Part shown: in pieces, positions 1-10,812 of the stretch
How positions within the stretch are numbered: position 1 is the stretch's first letter
Layout: each line of letters starts with the position of its first letter
DNA from: Paulinella micropora
Lineage: Eukaryota > Cercozoa > Imbricatea > Euglyphida
Direction of reading: 5' to 3'
Assembly: GCA_009731375.1 (NCBI GenBank)
Contig: BJOX01000065.1
Span: 679,441-743,440, forward strand
DNA length: 64,000 nucleotides
Position numbers and translations under genes: made by a program
The notes under the pieces: generated by a model
Told to the model about the DNA's origin: nothing
Databases searched by the model: none
What the model saw: only the letters and a program-made list of their open reading frames with translations

Positions 1-111
1 CACCACCACCACCACACACACACATACACACACACACAGTGTTGTCGTACCCCTCCATCGCGTCGCCTTGCTCTTGGCGGGCGCCTCCTCAACCACCTCC
101 TCCTATGTATG

Positions 112-142
<31 letters not shown>

Positions 143-514
143 GTGTGTAAGTATGTAAGTATGTATGTATGTATGTATGTCAGCGCGGCGGACACGCACT
201 GGTGCTAGGCTGCAGAGCGCACACACACAGTGCTTGCAGACTAGATCACACACACACACACACACACTGCTGCTAGACAAGAGAGCGTACACACAGTGCT
301 GGCAGGCTAGATCGCACACACACACACACACACAGTGCTGGCAGACTAGATCGCACACACACACTGCTACTAGACTAGAGAGCGTACACACACACACACT
401 GCTGCTAGACTAGAGAGCGTACACACACACACTGCTGCTAGACTAGAGAGAGCATACACACACACACTGCTCCTAGACTAGAGAGCATACACAGTGTTTC
501 CAGACTAGAGAGCG

Positions 515-545
<31 letters not shown>

Positions 546-740
546 ACACACACACACACACACGCACTGGTGCTAGGCTGCAGAGCGCACGCACACAGTG
601 CTGGCAGACTAGAGCGCGCGCGCACACACACACACACACAAACACACTGCTGCTAGACTAGAGAGCGTACTCACACACGGCTGCCAGACTAGAGTGCGCA
701 CACGCACTGCTGCTAGGCTGCAGAACGCACCTGCTCCGCG
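1..740. repeat. CA/GTAT microsatellite block with a repeated GCTGCTAGACTAGAGAGCG-like spacer
   Basis: GTAT repeats occupy about 102-178. From about 200 onward (CA)n runs alternate with a short spacer built on CTGCTGCTAGACTAGAGAGCG, repeated roughly ten times with variation. Open frames here are low-complexity and are not genes. Confidence 0.9.
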
Positions 741-823
741 GCGTCTCGTCGCTCTCGCCGGTGGTCTTAGCGGCTAACCCTTCTAACCCTAACCAACCCT
801 CACCCTCACCCTCACCCTAACCC

Positions 824-1087
824 TTTAATTGTTTTCACCGCATCAAACTAGACATTTGGTCCCGGTCGGAGCAGTGTGGTAACTTGACTTCGAAAAGTGA
901 CCTTGGCCACACAAAAAGCTTGGATGATCACATGTCCATGGCCACGTGGCCAGCATTGTGCCAGCCACAGCCTTGAAAAAATCAATGGCTAGCACAATGG
1001 GCCACAGCGTTTCACAGTCAAGTGACCATCCTACTCGGGACGGGTCCAAATTTGTCCAAAAATTTCGCGGTGGTGAAAACAATTAAC
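824..1087. repeat. imperfect foldback (MITE-like) element
   Basis: The ends are inverted: TTAATTGTTTTCACCGC on the left and its near-complement ending in GAAAACAATTAA on the right. Similarity continues inward through most of both arms with small gaps. Both ends lie in TTAA, a tetranucleotide often duplicated by piggyBac-type elements. There is no open frame of note. The outer arm resembles the one at 1192-1387. Confidence 0.6.
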
Positions 1088-1191
1088 CTCACTGCGCACA
1101 CACTGCTGCTAGGCTGCAGAGCGCACCTGCTCGGCGGCGCCTCGTCGGTCTCGCCGGGTGGCTTGTCAGCTAACCCTTACCCTAACCCGAA

Positions 1192-1387
1192 GGTTTTTTC
1201 TAAATATTCCGGCCACCCTACTTTTCGGCCACTTTGACTGTAAACACTCGTTTTTCACCGCAAACTAGAGCCTTTATGATTTTTCATTTATTCACAAAAT
1301 CATAAAGGCTCTAGTTTGCGGTGAAAAACAAGGGTTTACAGTCAAAGTGGCCGAAAAGTAGGGTGGCAGGAATATTAAAAAAAACCA
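1192..1387. repeat. long near-perfect hairpin / foldback element
   Basis: Two arms of about 90 nt are almost perfect inverted copies, from about 1192-1283 and 1296-1387, separated by a loop of about a dozen nt. Each arm holds TTTTTCACCGCAAACTAGAG or its complement. It is inserted between copies of the subtelomere-like module. It could also be an assembly palindrome, but the arms differ at several sites, which argues for a real element. Confidence 0.7.
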
Positions 1388-1553
1388 TTACTCTATCCCT
1401 CACCGCGGACTCACTGCTGTTACGCTGCAGAGCGCACCTGCTCGGCGGCGTCTCGTCGCTCTCGTCGGTGGTGTTAGCCCTAATCCTACCCCTAACCCTC
1501 ACTCGAACCCTACCCTAACACCAACCCTAAACCTAAACCTAAACCTGAAACCT

Positions 1554-1586
<33 letters not shown>

Positions 1587-1891
1587 GGCACACACACACT
1601 GCTGCTAGGCTGCAGAGCGCACCTGCTCGGCGGCGCCTCGTCGGTCTCGTCGGTGGTGTTAGCCCTAATCCTACCCCTAACTCTCACCCTAACCCTACCC
1701 TAACCCTAACCCTAAACCTAAACCTAACCCTAAACCTAAACCTAACCCTAAACCTAAACCTAACCCTAACCCTCACCCTAACCCTAACCCTCACACTCAC
1801 GTCGAACACACACTGCGGCTAGGCTGCAGAGCGCACCTGCTCCACTGTCTCGTCCGTCTCGTCGGTGGTGTTAGCGCTAACCCTCACCCTA

Positions 1892-1947
<56 letters not shown>

Positions 1948-2082
1948 CCTAACCCTAACACTAACCCTAACCCTAACCCTCAACCTCACCCTCTCTCACG
2001 GCGGACACACACTGTCGCTAGGCTCACCTGCTCCGCGGCCTCGTCCGTCTCGTCGGTGGTGCCAGCCGCTGCCGCCGCATTC

Positions 2083-2166
2083 TCATCCTGTATATGTATG
2101 TATCTATGTATGTATGTATGTAAGTATGTATGTATGTACCTATCTATCTATCTATCTATCTATCTT

Positions 2167-2223
<57 letters not shown>

Positions 2224-2232
2224 AGCCATACG
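2083..2232. repeat. GTAT then CTAT microsatellite
   Basis: (GTAT)n passes into (CTAT)n. There is no coding signal. Confidence 0.95.
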
Positions 2233-2339
2233 CCTATAAGTCACATGCCGAAATAGCGACGGGAAGCACAATCCTGTTCCCTCAGGGTGCCCTTTCTCGC
2301 TTGTTGAGCCCGGAATAAAACCCACAGTGCTCTGTCTGT

Positions 2340-2599
2340 TTATACTAGACTGTCGACAGTCTCGAAACTCCATCTGCTTACTGGGTCCTCTGTCATGGAG
2401 GTGGGAGCTCGTTCTGCAAGGGGCGCTTATGGAACGAGCCCTGGCCCCGCCTGGTACTAGGGAGATTTGGTATTGCCTGTATCAGTCCCTTCCGTGCAAA
2501 CATCACGACTTAGCTGGGCATCGGGTTAATATTTTACCCAAAGACTTCCTTGGTTGACGAAATGAGAAGCTCCTTTTTTCTGACATTAGTCGATATCTC

Positions 2600-2603
<4 letters not shown>
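2340..2603 (+). repeat. dispersed SINE-like repeat, copy A, with ATCT tail
   Basis: This segment is nearly identical to 54069-54328, with a few substitutions and small indels. Both copies end in GACATTAGTCGATATCTCATC followed at once by (TATC)n. A unique body with a simple-repeat tail is the layout of a SINE or similar retroposon. The body may begin earlier, near 2233. No clear pol III A and B boxes are seen. Confidence 0.65.
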
Positions 2604-2641
<38 letters not shown>

Positions 2642-2642
2642 A

Positions 2643-2688
<46 letters not shown>

Positions 2689-2911
2689 GGCAGGCAGGTA
2701 GGTAGGTAGGTAGGTATGTATGTATGTATGTATGTAGGTATGTATGTATGGTATGTATGTATCTATGGTATGTATGTATGTATGTATGTATATATTTATG
2801 TCTGTCTGTATGTATGTATGTATATATGTATGATATATATGTATGTAAGTATGTATGTATGTATGTATGTATGTTATGTATGTATGTTATGTATGTACGT
2901 ATTTGTGACGT
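2599..2911. repeat. TATC / GTAT microsatellite
   Basis: (TATC)n, a short GGCAGGTAGG run, then (GTAT)n. The following 2912-3256 is ordinary sequence with no recognised gene. Confidence 0.95.
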
Positions 2912-3250
2912 GTGTAACCTTGGTGGGGACAGTTTCCAGGGGCGGGGGCACCTGCTCCTCCTTGCCAAGCTAGGCGAAATAATAGCATATTTTGCGGCTA
3001 GCAGGCGAGCCCGCAAAACAAGTCAAATTTGGCGCTCCGCATATGTAGTTTTATCGGTAACCTGGCCACATTTTGTGAAGGTGACCGATAAACACAACTT
3101 ATTCGTTAGAACTGACTGACTGACTGAAATAACAGAGTAATCAACTAACATTCACCGCCTGCTCCTTGCCCTTTACCGGCTGCACAACAACGACCAACTT
3201 ACTGATTAGGAAAGACTGATTGAATGAATACTGACTAACTAACTAACAGA

Positions 3251-3255
<5 letters not shown>

Positions 3256-3282
<27 letters not shown>

Positions 3283-3296
3283 TTCCNNNNNNNNNN
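3256..3296. other. poly-C run and 10-N gap
   Basis: A C homopolymer of about 27 nt ends at a short N run (3287-3296). Gaps abutting homopolymers recur through the window. Confidence 0.95.
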
Positions 3297-3312
3297 ACTA
3301 CCTGTCTACCTG

Positions 3313-3343
<31 letters not shown>

Positions 3344-3352
3344 GTCTATCTG

Positions 3353-3690
3353 TCTATCCTATCTTGTTCTGACCTGATGCAGGTTATGGTCGATGACGAG
3401 GTGGAAGGCGGTGTGTCTATCTTCCTATCTATTCATCTATCCCATCTTGTTCTGACCTGATGTGACGAGGTGGACGCCGTCCACATCGGCGGTGTGTCTA
3501 TCTATCTATCTAGCTATCTATCCCATCTTGTTCTGACTTGATGTAAGTTATCATCGATGACGAGGTGGAAGTCGCGGTGTGTCTATCGATCTATCTATAT
3601 ATTTATCTATCCCATCTTGTTCTGACCTGATGTAAGTTATCATCGATGACGAGATGGAAGTCGCCCTCATCGGCGGTGTTGTCGCGCACC
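3353..3690 (+). repeat. four copies of a CTTGTTCTGACCTGATG module between CTAT tracts
   Basis: A unit of roughly 80 bp containing ATCTTGTTCTGACCTGATG and GATGACGAGGTGGAAG is repeated four times, each followed by GGTGTGTCTAT and a (CTAT)n tract. The microsatellite appears to have been amplified together with the unique module. Confidence 0.8.
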
Positions 3691-3721
3691 ACGCCCCCCG
3701 CCAGCGCCGGGACAGACTCGC

Positions 3722-3851
3722 TCTGAGGAAGAGAGGGAGAGGGGGAGATAGGGAGAGAGGGAGAGGGAGAGAGGGACAGAGAAAAAGCAAGTGAAATGCC
3801 TTGTCCTGCCAAAAGGCAGCACCCGATAAACAGCGCGCATACGTCTCTCTG

Positions 3852-3912
<61 letters not shown>

Positions 3913-4058
3913 GCGTGTATGTGTGTGTGTGTGTGTGCGTGCGTGTATGTGTATGTGTGTGTGTGTGTGTGTTTGCTGTCTGACCTTGGCCAGGCTCATC
4001 ACGCTGCTGGGCTGGTCCAAAAGTTCACACGAATCACTCACTGCAGAGAGGAGAGAGA

Positions 4059-4116
<58 letters not shown>

Positions 4117-4261
4117 GAGAGAGAGGCAGAGAGACGTNNNNNNNNNNGAGAAAGAAAGAGAGAGAGAGAGAAGTGCATGTGTGAGTAGATTATCTCTGTA
4201 GACTATCTGTGCGTATGTGTGTTTGTGTGTGTGTGTTTGCTGTGTGTGTGTGTGTGTTTGC

Positions 4262-4293
<32 letters not shown>

Positions 4294-4321
4294 TGTGTTT
4301 GCTGTGTGTGTGTGTGTTTGC

Positions 4322-4355
<34 letters not shown>

Positions 4356-4360
4356 GTGTG
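3722..4360. repeat. GA, CT and GT microsatellites
   Basis: GAGA (3728-3782), CTCT (3844-3908), GTGT (3909-3972), GAGA (4047-4172, with a 10-N gap at 4138-4147) and GTGT with TTTGCT interruptions (4207-4357). Long frames here are repeat translations. Confidence 0.95.
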
Positions 4361-4445
4361 CCTTGGCTACCGACGACGCCGTAGGGGCAGGGGTGAACGA
4401 GTGTCGGGTCGTTGTTGCCCTTCCCGCAGCCGCCGCACAGCGCAG

Positions 4446-4606
4446 CCGTGCCCGCCGGGTTCCACTGCCACTGGTGTGCTAATCACAGCAACACAAACAA
4501 TAACACATATACGCCCCTAGCGCTAGCTTATGCCCGCCGGGTTCCACTGCCACTGATGTGCTAAGCGCAGCAGCAATATCACACACACACACACACATAT
4601 ACACAT

Positions 4607-4644
<38 letters not shown>

Positions 4645-4900
4645 GCGCCTAGCGCTAGCTTATGCCCGCCGGGTTCCACTGCCACTGATGTGCTAAGCAC
4701 AGCAACAATAACACGCACACACACATACACATACACACACACACATACACACACATGCACACACACACACACACACGCCTAGCGCTTGCTTATGCCCGCC
4801 GGGTTCCACTGCCACTGGTGTGCTAAGCACAACAACAATAACACACACACACGCCAAGCGGTGGCAAGTGCGGCTTCCACTGCACCTGCTGCGCTAATAA
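4446..4900 (+). repeat. repeated CCCGCCGGGTTCCACTGCCA module with CA microsatellites
   Basis: Near-identical copies of about 50 bp begin near 4450, 4530, 4665 and 4795, each followed by TGTGCTAA, an AACAATAACAC-like stretch and then (CA)n. A weaker relative lies near 4870. The GGTTCCA core resembles a pol III B box, but no matching A box is evident. Confidence 0.7.
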
Positions 4901-4963
4901 CAAAGCCCACACACGCTTTGCAACAGCATGTGCGTGCGTCTACGCATAATGTGAGATACTATT

Positions 4964-4965
<2 letters not shown>

Positions 4966-5019
<54 letters not shown>

Positions 5020-5074
5020 ACCATCATCATCATCATCATCATCAACAACAACAACGACAACAACGACAACAACG

Positions 5075-5120
<46 letters not shown>

Positions 5121-5121
5121 G
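4966..5121. repeat. CAA / ATC / GACAAC trinucleotide array
   Basis: (CAA)n, then (ATC)n, then (CAACGA)n, then (CAA)n. Poly-Asn or poly-Leu frames across it are artefacts. Confidence 0.95.
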
Positions 5122-5335
5122 ATGCGTGCTTTGGCGCTCTGACCTCTAGGCTGCGTGCTGCTGGTGCGTGTGCCCTTCAACCCCTACCAGGCGTCCAGAC
5201 GCAACGACAGAAAGAAATGCAGAGATGATTGAACATGCCAAAGGAAAAGAAATAACGACGCTTTATAGTAAATTTCATAGATTGATGAAGGCGTATAACG
5301 GCAATAAGACATGAAGCAACAAAAAACAAAAGAGC

Positions 5336-5578
5336 AAGAGAAAGAAAGAAAGAAAGAAATAAAGAAAGAAAGAAAGAAAGAAAGAGGAGAGAGAGAGAGA
5401 GAGAGGGAGGGAGGGAGAGAGAGAGGAGGAGGGGGGGNNNNNNNNNNAGAGAGAAAGAGAGAGTGTGAGAGAGAGAGAGGGACAGAGAGAGAGACAGAGA
5501 GAGAGAGAGAGGGAGGGGGGGGGGGAGGGAGGGAGGGAGGCAGAGAGAGAGATAGATAGATAGATAGATAGATAGAAG

Positions 5579-5626
<48 letters not shown>

Positions 5627-5790
5627 GCAGAGAGGCAGGGAGAGAGAGAGAGAGATAGAGATAGAGTCATTCATCATTCATTCATTCATTCATCATCATT
5701 CATACCAGCGCTTGCTGAATGCGGTGGTTGTTGTCATCATTCATTTATTTCATTCATTCATTCATTCATTCATTTATTCATTCATCATGC
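5336..5790. repeat. GAAA, GA, GATA and CATT microsatellites with a 10-N gap
   Basis: GAAA, GAGA, GGGA and TATA tracts with a gap at 5438-5447, followed by (CATT)n at 5668-5785. The unique sequence at 5122-5335 shows no convincing gene. Confidence 0.95.
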
Positions 5791-5828
5791 ATGTCAGCGC
5801 GCGGCAGTTGTTGAGCAGCGGCGAGCCT

Positions 5829-5834
5829 AGATAA

Positions 5835-5879
<45 letters not shown>

Positions 5880-5901
5880 CAGATAGATGGATGGATGGAT
5901 G

Positions 5902-5945
<44 letters not shown>

Positions 5946-5946
5946 T

Positions 5947-6024
<78 letters not shown>

Positions 6025-6065
6025 GGATGGATGGATGGATGGATGGATAGATGGATGGATGAATG

Positions 6066-6164
<99 letters not shown>

Positions 6165-6285
6165 GGATGGATGGATGGATGGATGGATAGATAGATAGAT
6201 AGATAGATAGATGGATAGATGGATGGATAGATGGATGGACGGATAGATAGATAGATAGATAGATAGATGGATGGATGGATGGATG

Positions 6286-6352
<67 letters not shown>

Positions 6353-6353
6353 G
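5829..6353. repeat. GATA array with GATG blocks
   Basis: About 520 bp of (GATA)n broken by short (GATG)n blocks. Because the unit is 4 bp, all three minus frames remain open for hundreds of codons. They are not genes. Confidence 0.97.
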
Positions 6354-6407
6354 GTAGAACCTTTGGGACTGTTGCCAACACTGCGGGCCCCCTGACAAGC
6401 AGTGAAG

Positions 6408-6780
6408 GGGATAGATTGGCAATAGTGGGGCAGTGGAGAGGACAGATTGGCAATAGTGGGGCAGTGGAGAGGATAGATTGGCAATAGTGGGGCAGTGAAG
6501 AGGACAGATTGGCAATAGTGGGGCAGTGGAGAGTACAGATTGGCAATAGTGGGGCAGTGGAGAGGACAGATTGACAATAGTGGGGCAGTGGAGAGGACAG
6601 ATTGACAATAGTGGGGCAGTGAAGAGGACAGATTGGCAATAGTGGGGCAGTGGAGATGATAGATTGGCAATAGTGGGGCAGTGAAGAGGACAGATTGGCA
6701 ATAGTGGGGCAGCGGAGAGGGCAGATTGGCAATAGTGGGGCAGTGAAGAGGACAGATTGGCAATAGTGGGGCAGCGGAGA
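6408..6780. repeat. 31-bp minisatellite, about 12 copies
   Basis: The unit contains GATTGGCAATAGTGGGGCAG plus a variable GTGGAGAGGA-like end, repeated head to tail. Variants at a few positions (GTGGAG/GTGAAG/GCGGAG, TTGGC/TTGAC) are shared between non-adjacent copies. There are no spacers, so this is not a CRISPR array. Confidence 0.95.
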
Positions 6781-6789
6781 CATGGCATG

Positions 6790-7533
6790 ACAGAATACAC
6801 ATACATGACATACATAGCGCCCTGACAACTCATGACACAACACACATACATGACATACATAGCCCTGACAAGCCATGGCATGACACACATACATGACATG
6901 CATACGCCGTACGAGCGCCCTGACAAGACATGACATAACACACATACATTACATACATATATACATGACATACATTACATACATTACATACATTGCATAC
7001 AGTACATACATTACATACATGCATACATGCATACATGCATACATACATACGTACGTTACGTTACGTTACCTTACCTTACGTTACGTTACGTTACGTTACG
7101 TGACGTTACGTTGTTTAAATTACGTTACGTACGTAACGTACGTAACGTACATACATACGTACATACATACATACGTACATACATACATACGTACATACAT
7201 ACATACGTACATACATACATACGTACATACATACATACGTACATACATACATACGTACATGCATACATACGTACATACATACATACGTACATACATACAT
7301 ACGTGAGGCAAAGCAACCTGCGCCCGGACGGACTTGAGGGAGAAAGGGCGCGTCAAGTCGATGATGCTGCCAGGAGTGTTGAGGAAGGACTCGCCTCGTT
7401 CATAGTGCAGCCAGTCGAAATTCTCCTGATGTACATATACATACATACATACATACATACATACATACATACATACATACATTACATACATACATTACAT
7501 ACATACATTACATACATACTTACATACAGACCG
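6790..7533. repeat. CATA, TTACG and 16-mer ACGTACATACATACAT arrays
   Basis: (CATA)n to about 7045; (GTTAC)n at about 7049-7140; a higher-order 16-bp unit, one ACGT plus three ACAT, at about 7156-7302; then 130 bp of unique sequence and (CATA)n to 7526. The unique 7305-7430 island has no identified function. Confidence 0.95.
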
Positions 7534-7539
7534 TGAGAC

Positions 7540-7603
7540 AGAGAGACATAAAGACAGATAGAGAGGCAGACAGAGAGGCTGAATGCGTGTATGTTTATAT
7601 GTT

Positions 7604-7644
<41 letters not shown>

Positions 7645-7973
7645 TGTATGTAATGTATGTAATGTATGTATGTAATGTATGTATGTATGTATGTATGTAT
7701 CTATGTATGTATCTATGTATGTATCTATGTATGTATCTATGTATGTATCTATGTATGTATGTATGCATGTATGTATGTATGTATGTGAGTTGTGCGACGC
7801 GGGACGACAGAGAGACAGACAGAGAGACAGACAGAGAGACAGACAGAGAGAGCCAGACAGAGAGAGACAGACAGAGAGAGACAGACAGTGAGACAGACAG
7901 AGAGACAGAGAGAGAGAGAGAGAGACAGAGAGACAGAGAGACAGAGAGACAGACAGACAGAGAGACACATAGG

Positions 7974-8040
<67 letters not shown>

Positions 8041-8119
8041 CTTGAGTTGTGCGACGCGGGAAGAGCCTGTGGAGTTGCGCTTGCCTGCCAGCTGCACACA
8101 CACAAACATACATACACAT

Positions 8120-8175
<56 letters not shown>

Positions 8176-8250
8176 TAGATAGATAGATATATAGATAGAT
8201 AGAGAGATAGACAGATATATATATATATATATATATATATNNNNNNNNNN

Positions 8251-8339
<89 letters not shown>

Positions 8340-8362
8340 GTATATATATATAATATATATAT

Positions 8363-8400
<38 letters not shown>

Positions 8401-8432
8401 CAGACAAAGAGAGAGAGAGAAGGCGAGGGCTT
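7540..8432. repeat. GTAT, AGAC, GA and GATA microsatellites
   Basis: GTAT (7590-7785), GACAGA/GAGA (7805-8040), a short repeated TTGTGCGACGCGGGA motif at about 7789 and 8046, GA and GATA (8120-8420) with a 10-N gap at 8241-8250. Confidence 0.95.
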
Positions 8433-8484
8433 GTGCTTGTGCTTGACCTTTGCTAGCGCACGCGTGGCCATGGTGGGGGTGGCT

Positions 8485-8727
8485 GTCAGCGGCGAGGGCG
8501 GGCCGTCTTCCTTGGCAGTGCCTGTGGAGTTGCGCTTGCCCGGCAGCGGCGAGGGCGGGCCGTCTTCCTTGGCACTGCCTGTGGAGTTGCGCTTGCCCGG
8601 CAGCGGCGAGGGCGGGCCGTCTTCCGTGGCACTGCCTGTGAAGTTGCGGTTGCCCGGCAGCGGCGAGGGCGGGCCGTCTTCCTTGGCAGTGCCTGCCTGC
8701 TGCTGCTGCTGCTGCTGCTGCTGCAGC
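8485..8727 (+). repeat. 57-bp tandem repeat, possibly coding, plus CTG run
   Basis: Nearly four copies of a 57-bp unit containing AGCGGCGAGGGCGGGCCGTC. The period is a multiple of three, so the plus frame reads as a 19-residue repeat (SGEGGPSSLALPVELRLPG), followed by (TGC)n. The GC-rich context resembles exons elsewhere in the window. No start, splice sites or known domain can be fixed, so coding status is open. Confidence 0.6.
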
Positions 8728-8756
8728 GTGCGAGTATTCGCCGCTCCTCTGTTAGC

Positions 8757-8945
8757 TCAAACGGGATGTTCAGTACCAACCTCGGCCTCGTTTGGATGGT
8801 GTATATGGTCCTCATCATCCAACTTGATGGTGGCATCCCATGTTTCTCTGTGCTTGCCCCCCTTCTCCAGGAATACCGGGTCAAATCTCCTCGCCTTCTC
8901 TTCGTGCAACTCATCACTACTCCTCCAAAATTGCATCACTGGCAT
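8757..8945 (-). other. possible exon fragment of unknown protein
   Basis: The minus strand has a 62-codon frame with normal amino-acid composition (contains DELHEEKARRFDPVFLEKGG) and no repeats, directly beside the 57-bp array. Coding-like sequence also continues weakly to about 9300 in other frames. I recognise no family. It may be an exon of a host gene or an old retroelement. Confidence 0.25.
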
Positions 8946-10767
8946 GATTCCGCTCCCCGCTTTATGTTTCGATGTTTCCCCAAACTGAGTATCTGCATGA
9001 CGTAGAGGTCATCCATCGTGTCATCACTCACCCCCTTAGCCGCTGGATGCAACAAGTAGAATTTTCCTTTTTTCCCACTTGGTTTTATCTATCTCTCCCG
9101 GGTTTACCCAATGTCGTCCCGCGTTTTTCACCTCAATTGAACTTTCCGGAGCCTTTGGCCTCGGCTGCCTCCCCGGTCCCCGCTTCCCCTGATCCGCCTG
9201 GACGTTGCCCCTTGCCCCTGCGCCAACATCTGCTTTGCAGTCTCTTCCGCCAACCCCTCTTTCTTGTCCTCTTGCCGCTGCCGTTCCTCGTCCCTCTTTT
9301 GTCATGTAATTTCATCGCCCTATGAGGTTCATTAGTGTCGGCTTTGCCGTTCAAGTCATCAAACTTTACTATATTAAAGTTCAAGTGAATAGCTTTCAGA
9401 ATCTTCAATCTGTATGAAAAAATATTAAGTAGTTTTTATAAAAGACTCGAATGAAGTTTGGTACAACTTTTCACATTGGATGGAAATTTTCCCGAATTTT
9501 TAGGAAAAGTGTCCGGATGGCACAACGCTATCGAATTTATTTTTTATTCAAGCCAAGTGTAAAAAAACACAGGAAGAGAGTAGGAAGCGAAAGCTATTTT
9601 TTATCTTACGCTCACTTTCTTTCTGTAATCTAACTATGCAGCCTTGTTTATCATGTCTCATTTGATAATGTTCTAAGAAATTCTTGAGTAATTTTTGTCT
9701 TTGACTGCACATCATTCCTTGGAAAACAGTACTTCAAAAGGTGGTCAAATATGTCTTCTTGATAGTTTGCGACTGTTCTAGTCAGAGTTATTGAGTTATG
9801 AAGTTGCTAGTACACATTTATTGATGTATCAATCCGTTTTTTATCAATAAAGCCTTATGAACCTACTTGAACTTGATAATCCATGTCAGGACTTTTTTTG
9901 CACTTCAAACATCCTGTGAACTCGGCTCTAAAACTCAATGAGAGGGTGAATATTATGTCCAGAAAACTTATGGAAACTGAACTCCAAGTCATAGAGCATG
10001 GTTTCAATAAATAAAAACGAAGGAGCATTATGTGTAGTACAAGTAATGATTCTTCAAAGTCAGGCTGTTGTCTGAGAGAAAAACAGTAATTTCAGGTCTG
10101 ATGCCTCCAGAGTGCTTTCAGTAAAAGTTATTGTTTTCAACTAAAATATACATTCAAAAAGGACTTCTGCACACTTCAAAAGGTACCTGGAGTGTCGAAA
10201 ATATTATCCACAGAGATTCCAAGATGTATTTTTTGTGTTTTTAGGTTGACACTTGCAAAACTTATGAAGATTTTGAAAAATCACACAAAATGACTTTTAA
10301 TAAGTATGTGGACGGATTCCACTGGTTTCCTGACTAAAAAACAGCTAAACCTATTCAAAAAGCAGGATCATTTTTTTTTTCGAAGTGCTGGTCAGATGGT
10401 TTGTTGTCCACACACATCGATACAAAAAATCCTTAAACATAAGTAATTGCAGTGAACACATGCTATCTACTCATTTACATAACACACAGTACAGGAGCAC
10501 ATTCTCAAGCTGAGAAATACAACACACATTTTCTGACTTCTGGACTGCCATCTTTTCCTAGCACGATCGGCCCACAAATCACCACAGAAAACGATTGAAT
10601 TTCCGGGAATTTTTCCAAAAAATAGTCAGAAATAGCACAAACTCCAGGAAACATCTCCTCCTAAACCAGGAACTGAGCTTTTTCAAAAAGGTTTGCAGAT
10701 TTAAAAGTTTGCAGCTTAAACTACTAGGCACCAAATTTTCACACCCCCCTTGTCTTATTGTCTATGC

Positions 10768-10812
10768 TCATGGTGATACCATGTGGTATCCGCTGTTACC
10801 ACATGGTATCCA
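10768..10812. repeat. paired palindromic motif GATACCATGTGGTATC / TTACCACATGGTATCC
   Basis: Two near-palindromes lie side by side around 10770-10812. The same core, GGATACCACATGGTATCC, occurs at 12857-12874 with the surrounding sequence partly inverted. They could be ends of a decayed DNA transposon of about 2.1 kb. Confidence 0.4.

Larger units (their letters stand above)
700..2075. repeat. subtelomere-like array: GC-rich module alternating with CCCTAA-type blocks
   Basis: A module containing CTGCTGCTAGGCTGCAGAGC, followed by a CTCGTCGGTGGTGTTAGC-like end, recurs near 700-780, 1097-1175, 1410-1490, 1589-1665, 1806-1880 and, shortened, 1999-2065. Each copy runs into C-rich telomere-like DNA: CCCTAA, CCTAAA and CCCTCA units, longest at 1477-1575, 1661-1800 and 1875-1990. 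The C-rich strand on plus is the orientation expected if a chromosome end lies to the left. Whether this is a true subtelomere or an interstitial block cannot be decided here. Confidence 0.75.

Noticed and set aside
6408-6780. CRISPR array
   Set aside because: Units are contiguous with no unique spacers, no cas genes are present, and the context is eukaryotic.
5774-6971. Three overlapping minus frames of 345-397 codons (SIYLSIYL repeats)
   Set aside because: 4-bp GATA and 31-bp repeats keep all frames open; there is no gene-like composition.
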